Shown here: positions 43,120-52,289 of the stretch, piece after piece
Layout of the letters: the number at the start of each line of letters is the position of its first letter
Numbering within the stretch: the stretch's first letter is position 1
Assembly (NCBI GenBank): GCA_963747535.1
Contig: CAVVFX010000012.1
Span: 62,001-126,000 of the forward strand
Origin: CAVVFX01 sp963747535
Lineage (GTDB): Bacteria > Acidobacteriota > Terriglobia > Bryobacterales > Bryobacteraceae
DNA: 64,000 nt
Direction: 5' to 3'
Program-made: the position numbers and the translations under genes
Notes under the pieces: generated by a model
Told to the model about the DNA's origin: nothing
Database searches by the model: none
Seen by the model: only the letters and a program-made list of their open reading frames with translations

Positions 43120-45579
43120 ATGGACATTTTCCTGAAGGACGTCCAACATTCGCTGCGCATGTTCTTGCGCAGCCCTGGATTTACCATTGCGGCTGTGGCT
43201 GCACTGGCGCTGGGAATCGGAGCCAATACCGCTATTTTTTCGGTGATCAACACCGTCATGCTGAAGCCGCTCGAGTATCCCGACTCGGACCGCATCGTTC
43301 AGTTTGTGAACACCACACCTACCGGTGCTTTTCCGGGAGCATCGGTCACTAAATTCAATCTGTGGCGGGTGCAAACGAGCGTAGTGCAGGACGCTGCGGC
43401 ATACGATAGCGGCGCAGCCGGAGTGAATCTGACCGGAGGAACTTATCCCGAGCAAATCCGCGCCGCCCACGTTAGCGCCGACTATTTCCGGCTCTTCGGC
43501 GCCCGCGCGATGCTGGGCCGCACGTTCACCCCCGAAGAGGACCGACCCCATGGCGGACGCAACGTGGTGCTCAGCTATGGGCTTTGGCAGCGACGCTTTG
43601 GCAGAGATCGCAACATTATCGGGAAGACCGTCGACCTAAGCGGCGAACCATACAACATTATCGGCGTCATCGGACAGGAGTTTCATAGCGACCCGCCTGC
43701 CGACGCGTGGCTGCCATTCCAATTTGACCCCAACAGCATCGATCAATCCCACTACTTTCAAGCCGCCGCCCGTCTCAAGCCAGGAATCACGCTGTCACAA
43801 GCTAATGCACAACTCAACCTCGCGGGGGACGAATTCCATCGCAAGTATCCGGGCTCGAATCAGCGAATGAGTTTCGGCGTCAGAATTCTGCAGGACCAGG
43901 TAGTCGGTGACGCGCGAACGTCGCTGCTGGTCCTCGCCGGCGCGGTCAGCTTTGTACTTCTGATCGCGTGCGCGAATGTCGCCAACCTCTTGCTGGTTCG
44001 CGCCGCGGCACGAAAGCGCGAGATCGCGATTCGAGCGGCGATGGGCGCGGGACGCGGCCGCATCATCCGCCAGTTGCTAACCGAGAGCGTTCTGCTTTTC
44101 CTCGCAGGCGGTCTGGCGGGACTGCTGCTCGGCACGCTCGGAGTGCATTCGCTTCTCGCGTTGAACCCGGGCAATATTCCACGCATCGGTGAACATGGCT
44201 CGGCGGTCACCACCGATTGGCGCGTCTTTGCCTTCACGATCGGGGTTTCCCTGCTCACCGGCGTGGTCTTCGGACTCATTCCCGCCCTGGGAGTCTCGCG
44301 CGCGGACCTCAGTTCCACGCTGAAAGAGGCCAGCGGCAGATCCGGTACGGGGCTGCGTCATAACAAGGCCCGGTCGCTCCTGGTGGTCAGCGAAATGGCG
44401 CTCGCGATCGTCCTCCTGATCGGGGCCGCTCTGCTCATCCGCACTTTCGTCGCCCTGCGCACCGTGGCTCCCGGATTCAACCCGCGGAATGTCCTGACCA
44501 TGCGCATTTCGCTGAGCGGCCCGCGTTTTCAGAAGAGCGCCGGTGTGGGCGACCTGATGACGGCTGTAACAGAGCGGGTCCAGGCGCTGCCCGGCGTCAT
44601 CAGCGCGGCAGGTTCCTGCTGTCTGCCGCTCGAAGGAGGTTACGGCCTGCCTTTCCTGATCGTGGGCCGGCCGTTATCGAAAGGCGACCGCTATCATGGC
44701 GGCATCAACTATACGCCGGTTTCGGCGGGCTTCTTCGAAACATTCGAGATTCCGATCCTGCGAGGACGGTACTTCAACGTTCGCGATGACAGCGCCGCTC
44801 TACCCATTGCGATCGTGAATCAATCCATGGCGCGAAAATACTGGCCCAAGGGCGACCCGCTCTCCGACCGGATCCTGATCGGCCAGGGAGTGGGTCCGGA
44901 ATTCGCGGAGGCGCCGCGGCAGATTATCGGTATCGTCGGCGACATTCGCGATGGCGGGCTCAATCGGGATCCCCAGCCGGAAGCGTATATTCCGCTGGCG
45001 CAGGTTCCCGATGGAGTTACCGCACTAAACTCGCGAATTGGCCCCATAGTCTTCCTGGTCCGGACCCGGAGTGATCCGCACGCGCTCAGTCACGCCGTTG
45101 AGAAAGAGCTCCAGCAGTCGAGCGGTGGGCTTCCGGTCGCGCGGATTCGCTCGATGGATGAAGTGGTGGTCGAATCGACCGCACGGGCAGACTTCAACAT
45201 GTTGCTGCTGACCGTGTTCGGCGTTTCCGCGCTGCTCCTGGCCGCGATCGGCATCTATGGACTGACGGCCTACTCCGTCCAGCAGCGCACTCCCGAAATC
45301 GGGATTCGCATGGCCCTGGGCGCGGAAACGCACAATGTACGGAGCATGATCCTGCTGCAGGGAATGCGCCTGGTTTGGGCCGGCGCCGCGATTGGCCTGG
45401 TCGCGGCCTACGGCCTGTCGCGTCTCATCGCCAGCTTTTTGTTTGGAGTAAAGGCGTCGGACCCAATGGTGTTCGTGACGGTGCCGGCGGTCTTGTCTGT
45501 GGTTGCGCTTTTGGCTGTCTGGTTCCCCGCACGCCGCGCCACGCGCATCGCGCCTGCCGAGGCTCTGCGCTACGAGTAG
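43120..45579 (+). CDS. ADOP-type ABC transporter permease (MacB-like, duplicated FtsX domains)
   Basis: 819 residues from the ATG at 43120. The opening is typical of acidobacterial duplicated orphan permeases: a helix, then FLRSPGFTIAAVAALALGIGANTAIFSVIN. Two MacB periplasmic core plus FtsX units follow, each with an FtsX block; the last contains YGLTAYSVQQRTPEIGIRMALGA and the closing FPARRATRIAPAEALR. These proteins have no ATPase domain and are usually found without an ATPase gene, as here. Transported substrate is unknown. A weak ribosome site precedes the ATG. Confidence 0.92.
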   Translation: MDIFLKDVQHSLRMFLRSPGFTIAAVAALALGIGANTAIFSVINTVMLKPLEYPDSDRIVQFVNTTPTGAFPGASVTKFNLWRVQTSVVQDAAAYDSGAAGVNLTGGTYPEQIRAAHVSADYFRLFGARAMLGRTFTPEEDRPHGGRNVVLSYGLWQRRFGRDRNIIGKTVDLSGEPYNIIGVIGQEFHSDPPADAWLPFQFDPNSIDQSHYFQAAARLKPGITLSQANAQLNLAGDEFHRKYPGSNQRMSFGVRILQDQVVGDARTSLLVLAGAVSFVLLIACANVANLLLVRAAARKREIAIRAAMGAGRGRIIRQLLTESVLLFLAGGLAGLLLGTLGVHSLLALNPGNIPRIGEHGSAVTTDWRVFAFTIGVSLLTGVVFGLIPALGVSRADLSSTLKEASGRSGTGLRHNKARSLLVVSEMALAIVLLIGAALLIRTFVALRTVAPGFNPRNVLTMRISLSGPRFQKSAGVGDLMTAVTERVQALPGVISAAGSCCLPLEGGYGLPFLIVGRPLSKGDRYHGGINYTPVSAGFFETFEIPILRGRYFNVRDDSAALPIAIVNQSMARKYWPKGDPLSDRILIGQGVGPEFAEAPRQIIGIVGDIRDGGLNRDPQPEAYIPLAQVPDGVTALNSRIGPIVFLVRTRSDPHALSHAVEKELQQSSGGLPVARIRSMDEVVVESTARADFNMLLLTVFGVSALLLAAIGIYGLTAYSVQQRTPEIGIRMALGAETHNVRSMILLQGMRLVWAGAAIGLVAAYGLSRLIASFLFGVKASDPMVFVTVPAVLSVVALLAVWFPARRATRIAPAEALRYE

Positions 45580-45587
45580 CCTTGTGT

Positions 45588-45605
45588 GACGGACTTTAGT
45601 CCGTC
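45588..45605. repeat. TTTA-loop palindrome after the permease gene
   Basis: GACGGAC-TTTA-GTCCGTC at 45588-45605, 9 bp past the stop codon. Related but less perfect copies occur at 50021-50038 and 52219-52236, all preceded by TGTGA. It may act as a terminator or be a dispersed repeat. Confidence 0.55.
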
Positions 45606-46041
45606 CAAAGAATCCTAGTCTGGATAATTCTTTGTAAGGTGCTACTTTTGTCGACGATGACATCCGCCGAGGCCTTCTAAACGAACGGAGTCGGGGCGCC
45701 GTTTGAGGCTATACTGCGCGGAATTTCGGTGATGGCAAGTTACGTCGGCGGCTTGAAGGAAGCGGTCGCGCGCCAGCACGTGAACATCGACGCCATTCAG
45801 GCGAAACCGGATGCTGGAGTGGACGTCGTCGCGACGCGAGATCCGAGAGCGGTCCGATGGTGCGCATCGGGGCTGAACCGTTCGACACGCGCCACGGCCC
45901 GGACCACATGTCCGCAAGTGCCTCCTCACCATGCCGTCACACAGTATAATCACAAGTTTTTAAACACGAAGTTTGAGAATATTACGCGGTCCAAATATGC
46001 GGAAAATCATTTGGGTTACGGTCGCCGAATAGAATGGGTAA
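45606..46041. other. About 435 bp without a supported gene
   Basis: Frames exist on both strands (for instance 45642-45953 minus and a plus-strand stretch from 45732) but codon use is poor and no domain is seen. The plus-strand stretch beginning ASYVGGLKEAVARQHVNIDA is the most protein-like and could be a decayed gene. The last 100 bp are AT-rich and probably hold the promoter of the DUF2721 gene. Confidence 0.45.
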
Positions 46042-46518
46042 ATGCAAACCGTTCAGCCCGGCGATCATCAGTTGCAGGTTCTGGCGACAGCCGTCACTCC
46101 GGTGGTGTTGATTTCGGCAGCCGCGATCCTGATTTCCGGAGTGAACGCGCGCTACATCGCGATTTCCGACCGGATGCGGTCCCTGGCGCACGAATACCGG
46201 GAAAAGACCGGCGATCTTCGCCGCCGCGAGGTGATCGCAAGGCAGATGTCGACATTTCGAATCCGTGTCCGGCTGGTCTCCTGGGCGGAGCGGACGCTGT
46301 ACTTTTCGGTGTTATGCTTTACCTCCGTCGCGCTCGTGATCAGTGCGGCCCTAGGAAAAAGCCTGCTGGAAGCTGTCAGTCTGTTGATGTTTACGATCGG
46401 GATCGCGTTAATTGTGATCGCCGTCGGACTCCAACTGCTCGAATTGCAGTTTTCCAATCGAACGCTGCGCGTGGAGACTGAGGATATCACAATCGATTCA
46501 GAGGACCAGCGCCCATGA
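46042..46518 (+). CDS. DUF2721 membrane protein
   Basis: 158 residues with three predicted membrane helices: one near 14-35 and two near 92-135. The pattern TAVTPVVLISAAAILISGVNAR followed by a basic helical segment (AHEYREKTGDLRRREV) is that of DUF2721, a family without known function. The ATG has no strong ribosome site. The gene ends 17 bp before the fucosidase gene and may be cotranscribed with it. Confidence 0.82.
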   Translation: MQTVQPGDHQLQVLATAVTPVVLISAAAILISGVNARYIAISDRMRSLAHEYREKTGDLRRREVIARQMSTFRIRVRLVSWAERTLYFSVLCFTSVALVISAALGKSLLEAVSLLMFTIGIALIVIAVGLQLLELQFSNRTLRVETEDITIDSEDQRP

Positions 46519-46535
46519 GACGATAAGAGGTTCCG

Positions 46536-48911
46536 ATGTCCCGCAAACTAATCCTCCTTTTCGCCGCGGCCTCGATGCTCACGGCCACTGCGTCTGACCT
46601 CCGTCTGTGGTATCGCCAACCCGCCGTGCTGTGGGAGGAAGCGTTGCCCGTTGGCAATGGACGTTTGGGTGCGATGGTGTTCGGCGGCGTCGCGAAGGAG
46701 CGCATCCAGTTCAACGAAAGCACGGTGTGGACGGGAGAGCCGCACGACTACGCGCATCCCGGCGCTTACAAGTCCCTGAACCAGATCCGGCAGCTTTTGT
46801 TCGATGGGAAACAGGCGGAAGCCGAGAAACTCGCCATGGACGCGTTCATGAGCGAGCCCATTCGCCAGAAAGCCTACCAGGCGTTCGGCGACCTCAATCT
46901 CGAATTTCCCAATCTCCCGGCGCCCACGGGTTACCGGCGGGAACTGAATCTCGAAAACGCTGTCGCATCCACTGAGTTCGTAGCCAACGGAGTCACTTAC
47001 CGGCGCGAAGTCTTAGCCAGTTGGCCGGCCCAGGCGATCATCGTACGGATCACCGCGTCGAAACCCGGCAGCATTTCGTTGCATGCCGCGCTCAGCAGCG
47101 CACACCAGGACCCGCGCATTACAGCCCTCTCGGATCGGGAATTGGCAATGTCCGGGGCAGTCGAAGACTCCGTGATCCGATACGAAGCCCGCCTTCTGGT
47201 CCAGCCCGAAGGCGGTTCAGTGAGTGCGAAAGATGGCGCGATCGATATTGCGTCGTCCAATGCCGTGACACTGATTCTGACCGGCGCAACCAACTTCAGG
47301 AATTTCCGCGACGTTTCGGCCGATCCCAAGCAACGCGATGAACAGACTCTCGCGCCATTGCGCAAAGCCACGTATGACAAGCTCCGCGCGGCGCACATCG
47401 CCGATTATCAGAAACTGTACCAGCGCGTTTCGATGGACCTCGGCGTGACTTCCGCGGCCGAGATGCCGACCGACGAGCGCATCCGGGGCTTCGCTAAGGG
47501 AAGCGATCCGCAGCTGGTCGCGATGGTATTCCAATACGGCCGCTACCTGATGATTTCTTCAAGCCGGGAAGGCGGACAACCGGCCAATCTACAGGGAATC
47601 TGGAACGATTCCAACCATCCCGCGTGGGACAGCAAGTACACGGTCAACATCAATACCGAGATGAATTATTGGCCCGTCGAGGTGGGCGGACTCGGCGAAT
47701 GCAGCCGTCCTTTGTTTGACGCGCTGAAAGAGATTGCCGAGTCCGGCGCGCGCACGGCCAAGGAGCAGTACAACGCGCGGGGTTGGGTTCTGCATCACAA
47801 TTTCGATCTCTGGCGCGGGACGGCCCCCATCAATGCGTCCAACCACGGGATCTGGCAAACCGGCGGTGCATGGCTGTCCCAGACGCTCTGGGATCACTAT
47901 TTGTTCACCCACGACCGCACGTTCCTGCGGGAGACGGCTTATCCGCTGATGAAAGGCGCGGCACTCTTCTTTGTCGATACGCTGGTGAAGGATCCGGGCA
48001 AGGACTGGCTCATCACGGGTCCCAGCAATTCGCCGGAGCATGGCGGGCTGGTAATGGGTCCGACAATGGACCACCAGATCGTCCGCGGCCTGTTCGAAGA
48101 TGTGATCGCGGCCAGCGCCATCCTGGGTGCCGACGCGGATCTGCGCGCGCAATTGACGGACATGCGAAAGCGCATCGCTCCCAACCAGATTGGCAGGTAC
48201 GGCCAACTGCAGGAGTGGCTCCAGGATCTCGACGATCCCACCGATCACCACCGGCATCAATCGCATCTCTGGGGTGTCTTTCCGGGGCGTGAGATCACTC
48301 CGCTGGGCACGACGGATCTGTTTGCGGCCGCGCAAAAGTCCCTCGAACTTCGCGGCGACGAGGCCACCGGATGGTCCATGGGTTGGAAGGTCAATCTGTG
48401 GGCGAGGTTCCTCGATGGCGCGCACGCCTATCGCATTCTGCAGAATCTGATCTATCCGGCGACAAATGGCAATAAGGCGACGAAGACGCCCTCACACGCC
48501 GGATTGTTCGCCAACATGTTCGACGCGCATCCGCCCTTCCAGATCGACGGAAATTTCGGCGCGGCTTCCGGCATCGCCGAAATGCTCTTGCAGAGCGACG
48601 ACTGGCGAGCCACTCCCACCAGCCTTACCGATGTCCAATTGGGTAAGGAGGCACAGCTCAATCTGCTACCGGCTTTGCCGCCGCAGATCCCCAACGGCGA
48701 CGTCAAGGGTCTGATGGCGCGCGGCGCACTAACGGTCGATCTCGCATGGAAGGATGGCAAGCTGACCCGCGCAGTGATTCGCGCCAGGGATGCGGAGCCG
48801 GTGCGTGTCCGCTATGCCGGGAGAGAGGTGACGCTGCAATCGAGAGCCGGCGGCGTATACGAATTTGGCCCCAATCTCGAACGCGGCTCGGCGAGTTCCA
48901 AGGGCGAATGA
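46536..48911 (+). CDS. Glycoside hydrolase family 95 alpha-L-fucosidase-like enzyme
   Basis: 791 residues, AAGAGG 6 nt before the ATG, signal peptide to about residue 19. The GH95 N-terminal beta domain (LWYRQPAVLWEEALPVGNGRLGAMV) leads to an (alpha/alpha)6 barrel. Residues equivalent to the Bifidobacterium AfcA active site are present: Asn371 and Asn373 in NINTEMNYWP, Glu501 in SNSPEH, Asp671 in PPFQIDGNFG. It should be an inverting exo-fucosidase or related L-sugar hydrolase acting on plant or fungal polysaccharide in the periplasm. It overlaps the methyltransferase gene by 4 nt. Confidence 0.92.
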   Translation: MSRKLILLFAAASMLTATASDLRLWYRQPAVLWEEALPVGNGRLGAMVFGGVAKERIQFNESTVWTGEPHDYAHPGAYKSLNQIRQLLFDGKQAEAEKLAMDAFMSEPIRQKAYQAFGDLNLEFPNLPAPTGYRRELNLENAVASTEFVANGVTYRREVLASWPAQAIIVRITASKPGSISLHAALSSAHQDPRITALSDRELAMSGAVEDSVIRYEARLLVQPEGGSVSAKDGAIDIASSNAVTLILTGATNFRNFRDVSADPKQRDEQTLAPLRKATYDKLRAAHIADYQKLYQRVSMDLGVTSAAEMPTDERIRGFAKGSDPQLVAMVFQYGRYLMISSSREGGQPANLQGIWNDSNHPAWDSKYTVNINTEMNYWPVEVGGLGECSRPLFDALKEIAESGARTAKEQYNARGWVLHHNFDLWRGTAPINASNHGIWQTGGAWLSQTLWDHYLFTHDRTFLRETAYPLMKGAALFFVDTLVKDPGKDWLITGPSNSPEHGGLVMGPTMDHQIVRGLFEDVIAASAILGADADLRAQLTDMRKRIAPNQIGRYGQLQEWLQDLDDPTDHHRHQSHLWGVFPGREITPLGTTDLFAAAQKSLELRGDEATGWSMGWKVNLWARFLDGAHAYRILQNLIYPATNGNKATKTPSHAGLFANMFDAHPPFQIDGNFGAASGIAEMLLQSDDWRATPTSLTDVQLGKEAQLNLLPALPPQIPNGDVKGLMARGALTVDLAWKDGKLTRAVIRARDAEPVRVRYAGREVTLQSRAGGVYEFGPNLERGSASSKGE

Positions 48912-50020
48912 CCTCCGCGCAACTTGCTCTCCTGACCCGGCAAATCCGCGATCGGCTGGCCGCCGCAAGGAAGTCGGTTGGTTCGCGGGGGTTCGAGTGG
49001 TATCCTTACGATTCCCTGGGGAATCTTTCGAATCTCGAACGGCTTTTTGGAGATCGCTACCTTTCTCTGTTCGATTCCGCGGCGGGAAAGAGAGTGGCTG
49101 ACATCGGATGCGGCGACGGGGATCTGGCTTTCTTTCTGGAATCGCTCGGCTGCCAGGTGGACGCCATCGATTTCCCCGATTCGAATCACAACGGCATGCA
49201 GGCGATCCTCGCGCTCAAGCAGCACCTCTCATCCAATATCGAAATTGCCGACGTGGACCTCGACAGCCAGTTCAGGCTGCCCCGGCACAACTACGATCTG
49301 GCGGTTTTTCTGGGCATACTCTATCACCTGAAGAACCCCTTGTACGTGATGGAACGTCTCGCGATGCATACGCGCTATTGCGTGTTGAGCACCCGCGTCG
49401 CCCGCTACTTTCCTAACGACCAGCCCATGCCGCAGGACCAGCCCATCGCCTACCTGCTGGGCGCAAATGAACTGAATCGCGACGACAGCAACTTCTGGAT
49501 CTTCTCGCACGCCGGTTTGAAAAGGTTGCTGGAGCGGGCTCACTGGAAGATTTGGGATTACGCGGGCGTGGGAGCCACCCGGCTATCCACGCCGGTCGAT
49601 CCCAAACGCGACGAGCGGGTGTTTTGCCTGCTCGAAAGCCACTACGGCCTGGCCAATGTGGATCTAGTGCATGGCTGGCACGACTCGGAAATCGGGGGAA
49701 CGCGATGGGCTGCGAAACAGTTCTCGGCGCGCATTAATCTGACGGGACAAGCCGGTCCCGATCGCATCCGGATGCGCGTCTACGTGCCGGAGGACCTGCT
49801 CGAACGCCTGGGTCCGCGGCGTCTGGACATCACGATTGACGGTATTCCCGGTGCGCCGGCGATTTTCGACCAGCCCGGCTATCATGATGTCGTGCGCCGT
49901 TTTCGAGCGTGCGGGAAGCGATCGATCGTGGCCTCGTTCCAACTGGACAAGGCGCTGCCTCCGGATGCGACAGACGACCGTGAGCGCGGCATTGTGGTGG
50001 TCTCGCTCGACTGTGAGTAA
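48908..50020 (+). CDS. SAM-dependent methyltransferase with C-terminal extension
   Basis: 370 residues; the ATG overlaps the fucosidase stop (ATGA). SAM-binding motif I reads VADIGCGDGDLAFFLE near residue 62. The class I fold continues through YDLAVFLGILYHLKNPLYVMERL, which resembles TehB/UbiG-like and tRNA-CmoB-like enzymes. The last 120 residues are beta-rich and unassigned. The substrate is unknown; tight coupling with GH95 suggests a sugar or glycoconjugate link but does not prove it. Converges on the gamma-glutamyltransferase gene 23 bp away. Confidence 0.83.
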   Translation: MTSAQLALLTRQIRDRLAAARKSVGSRGFEWYPYDSLGNLSNLERLFGDRYLSLFDSAAGKRVADIGCGDGDLAFFLESLGCQVDAIDFPDSNHNGMQAILALKQHLSSNIEIADVDLDSQFRLPRHNYDLAVFLGILYHLKNPLYVMERLAMHTRYCVLSTRVARYFPNDQPMPQDQPIAYLLGANELNRDDSNFWIFSHAGLKRLLERAHWKIWDYAGVGATRLSTPVDPKRDERVFCLLESHYGLANVDLVHGWHDSEIGGTRWAAKQFSARINLTGQAGPDRIRMRVYVPEDLLERLGPRRLDITIDGIPGAPAIFDQPGYHDVVRRFRACGKRSIVASFQLDKALPPDATDDRERGIVVVSLDCE

Positions 50021-50038
50021 TGTGAAAGGCTTTAGCCT
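50021..50038. repeat. TTTA-loop hairpin between convergent genes
   Basis: AGGC-TTTA-GCCT at 50027-50038, preceded by TGTGA at 50021. It belongs with the TTTA-loop elements at 45588 and 52219. The position in a 23-bp convergent gap suits a bidirectional terminator. Confidence 0.45.
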
Positions 50039-50043
50039 GGCTT

Positions 50044-51642
50044 TTAGCCTGTCCAGGGCTGCGGAATCGCGGCCCCATCCTTGCGCGGAGACGACGCTCC
50101 ATAATTCACTTGCGTCGCGGCATCATGCATCACGGCCTGTCCGCCGCCCATCTGGCTCGCATACTCACCAACCGTAGTAATCTCGTGTCCCATGGCTCGC
50201 AGTTGCTCCATGGTTTCCACAGGAAAGCGCGACTCCATCAGGAGATCGCGTCCGCCGAAGGTCAGCTTGGTGAAGCGCGGCGCCTCCAGTGCAGCCTGCA
50301 GGTTCATGCCATGATCGGCCACGTTGGAAACGAACTGCGCATGCGCCTGTGCCTGATTGTAGCCGCCCATGATGCCGAAGCCGATGTCCTGGCCGCCCTT
50401 CCGCATAAGCCCGGGAATGATGGTGTGGAAGGGTCTCTTGCGTCCGGCCAGTGCGTTGGGATGGGCCGGATCGAGCGAAAATAGTGCACCGCGATTATGT
50501 AGCGCAAAGCCGTATGCCGGAACGACAATCCCTGAACCGAAGCCCTGATAGATGCTCTGGATCAGTGAGGCGATGTTCCCTTCGCGGTCGACAGCGCAGA
50601 GATACACCGTATCTCCTGCCGGCGACGGGCTGCCGGGACCGTGATCCCCGCGAGCGCAGCGGCGGTCGATCGACGCCGCTCTCTCCCGCCCATACTCTTT
50701 CGAGATCAGGCCCGGCAGGGGAATACGCGATAACCGCGGGTCCGCCAGATAGGCTTTTAAATCCTGATACGCCAGCTTTTGCGCTTCGATTTTCAAGTGC
50801 AGGGTGTCCGCGCTTTGTGCCCCGTATTGGTGCAGCGGATAGGACTCGAGGATATTCAGCATCTCAAGCGCGGCAAACCCCTGACCATTCGGCGGAAGCT
50901 CGTAAACCTCCCAGCCGCGGTAGGTTGTCGAAATAGGGTCGACCCATTCCGACTCGAATTCGGCCAGATCTTCCCGGCACATCACGCCCCCGTGATCGCG
51001 GCACGTAGCCAGCAGCGCCTGGCCGATCGGACCTCGATAGAATGCGTCCGGTCCGTTCCCGGCAAGCAGACGCAGAGTTCGTGCCATCGCGGGATTGGCG
51101 AACATCTCGCCGGTTTGCGGAGCCCGGCCGGCGGTCAAATAGACTTCGCGAGCATCCTCGGTGGCCATCAGCTTGGGCTCCAGATCCCGCCAGTGCCCGG
51201 CGATAATCTCGGTGACTGGAAATCCCTCTTCTGCGTAGTGGATAGCCGCGGAGAAAAGTTCGTGCCAGGGAAGGCGTCCGAATCGGCGGTGGAGCTTCGC
51301 CCACCCGTCCACGCACCCGGGGACGGTAACGGAGTGGATCCCATCCAGATTCCCGCCTGCACAATCAATCGTGAGTTGCCGCGGCGACCAACCGCTCGAG
51401 TTGATCCCGGTCAGCCGCCCGGTGGGGTTCTCACGATAAAGGGCGAAGAGATCGCCTCCGACACCGCAGCTCATCGGCTCGACAACCGCAAGCACGATGT
51501 TGGCAACCACGGCTGCATCCATGGCCGAACCACCGCGCGCTAACGCCTGTGCACCGGCCTGAGATGCCAGGGTATGACTGGTGGCCACGATTCCTTCGCG
51601 GCAGATGGTCATAGACCTGGCTTGGGAACGTGAAATTTCCAT
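50044..51642 (-). CDS. Gamma-glutamyltransferase family protein
   Basis: 532 residues. The N-terminal nucleophile is Thr345 in GDTVYLCAVDREGN, where the precursor would self-cleave into large and small subunits. Other family features include ASQAGAQALARGGSAMDAAVVAN at the N-terminus and GRKRPFHTIIPG and GGYNQAQAHAQF late in the chain. Members cleave or transfer gamma-glutamyl groups of glutathione and peptides; this one has no obvious signal peptide, unlike E. coli GGT, so it may be cytoplasmic (YwrD-like). The ATG at 51612 is an alternative start. Confidence 0.9.
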   Translation of the reverse strand: MEISRSQARSMTICREGIVATSHTLASQAGAQALARGGSAMDAAVVANIVLAVVEPMSCGVGGDLFALYRENPTGRLTGINSSGWSPRQLTIDCAGGNLDGIHSVTVPGCVDGWAKLHRRFGRLPWHELFSAAIHYAEEGFPVTEIIAGHWRDLEPKLMATEDAREVYLTAGRAPQTGEMFANPAMARTLRLLAGNGPDAFYRGPIGQALLATCRDHGGVMCREDLAEFESEWVDPISTTYRGWEVYELPPNGQGFAALEMLNILESYPLHQYGAQSADTLHLKIEAQKLAYQDLKAYLADPRLSRIPLPGLISKEYGRERAASIDRRCARGDHGPGSPSPAGDTVYLCAVDREGNIASLIQSIYQGFGSGIVVPAYGFALHNRGALFSLDPAHPNALAGRKRPFHTIIPGLMRKGGQDIGFGIMGGYNQAQAHAQFVSNVADHGMNLQAALEAPRFTKLTFGGRDLLMESRFPVETMEQLRAMGHEITTVGEYASQMGGGQAVMHDAATQVNYGASSPRKDGAAIPQPWTG

Positions 51643-51699
51643 TTGTCACACAAATTTTAGGGCTTTGCCTTTAATATACAGCACAGGGAGGAATTTTGC

Positions 51700-51728
51700 T
51701 TGACATCTACACACTCATATTTTATGAT
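51700..51728 (+). promoter_or_regulatory. Sigma-70-type promoter of the hsp20 gene
   Basis: TTGACA at 51700-51705 and TATGAT at 51723-51728 are separated by 17 bp. This is a near-perfect vegetative promoter 66 bp before the Hsp20 ATG. No CIRCE inverted repeat is seen nearby. Confidence 0.75.
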
Positions 51729-51793
51729 TATTACTGGATGAGGTTACCTTAAAACCCTGAATCCCAAAGACACGAAAGGACATCTATACAACC

Positions 51794-52213
51794 ATGAGCA
51801 TTACCCACGATCCACTCCAAGGACTTCGTTTTTTTGAGGACGCGGTTACCCGCTTTATGAGTGAGCCGCGGGCCAGCCGCCCGTGGTCTCCGGCGGTTGA
51901 CATCGTCGAAACCGAAAACGAGCTAATTGTGAAGGCCGACCTGCCCGACGTCAAACTCGAAGACATCGGGGTGCATGTCGAGAACCAGACCCTGACCATC
52001 AAGGGCGAACGCAAATTTCAAGAGGACGAGAATTCCCGCGGCTATCACCGGATCGAGCGCAGTTATGGCGCCTTTGTCCGCAGCTTCGCGGTACCGTCGA
52101 CGGTCGACACGGAAAGTGTGCAGGCCGACTACAAGAATGGCGTTCTCACGGTGAAACTGGCCAAGAAGGCAGCCGCCAAGCCCCGGCAGATCAAGGTCAA
52201 CCAAACCGCTTAA
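51794..52213 (+). CDS. Small heat shock protein, Hsp20 family
   Basis: 139 residues. The alpha-crystallin domain (about 35-130) is clear: WSPAVDIVETENELIVKADLP at the start, GYHRIERSYGAFVRSFAVP in the middle, and ADYKNGVLTVKLAKK with the conserved GVL near the end. It is an ATP-independent holdase that passes clients to ClpB, encoded next. The IxI-type C-terminal motif is present as QIKV. A good promoter lies upstream and a terminator-like hairpin follows. Confidence 0.95.
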   Translation: MSITHDPLQGLRFFEDAVTRFMSEPRASRPWSPAVDIVETENELIVKADLPDVKLEDIGVHVENQTLTIKGERKFQEDENSRGYHRIERSYGAFVRSFAVPSTVDTESVQADYKNGVLTVKLAKKAAAKPRQIKVNQTA

Positions 52214-52242
52214 TCTCGTGTGACAGACTTTAATTGGTGCGC

Positions 52243-52265
52243 GGGGCCGGGCTTCCACCGGCCCC
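52243..52265 (+). terminator. Terminator-like hairpin between hsp20 and clpB
   Basis: GGGGCCGG at 52243-52250 pairs with 52258-52265 around a 7-nt loop, followed by AAAATTTTA. The stem is strong and a short T-run follows. It may end most hsp20 transcripts while allowing some read-through into clpB. Confidence 0.6.
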
Positions 52266-52289
52266 AAAATTTTATCAGGTACTGAAAAA

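Noticed and set aside
43120..45579. Search for an ABC ATPase partner of the permease
   Set aside because: None is found nearby; ADOP permeases are typically orphaned, so absence is not an anomaly.
45642..45953. 103-codon minus-strand frame
   Set aside because: Arg/Ser/Cys-rich, no domain, no ribosome site; treated as noncoding.
51643..51793. Possible CIRCE (HrcA) operator before hsp20
   Set aside because: No TTAGCACTC-type inverted repeat is present; an ordinary -35/-10 promoter explains the region.
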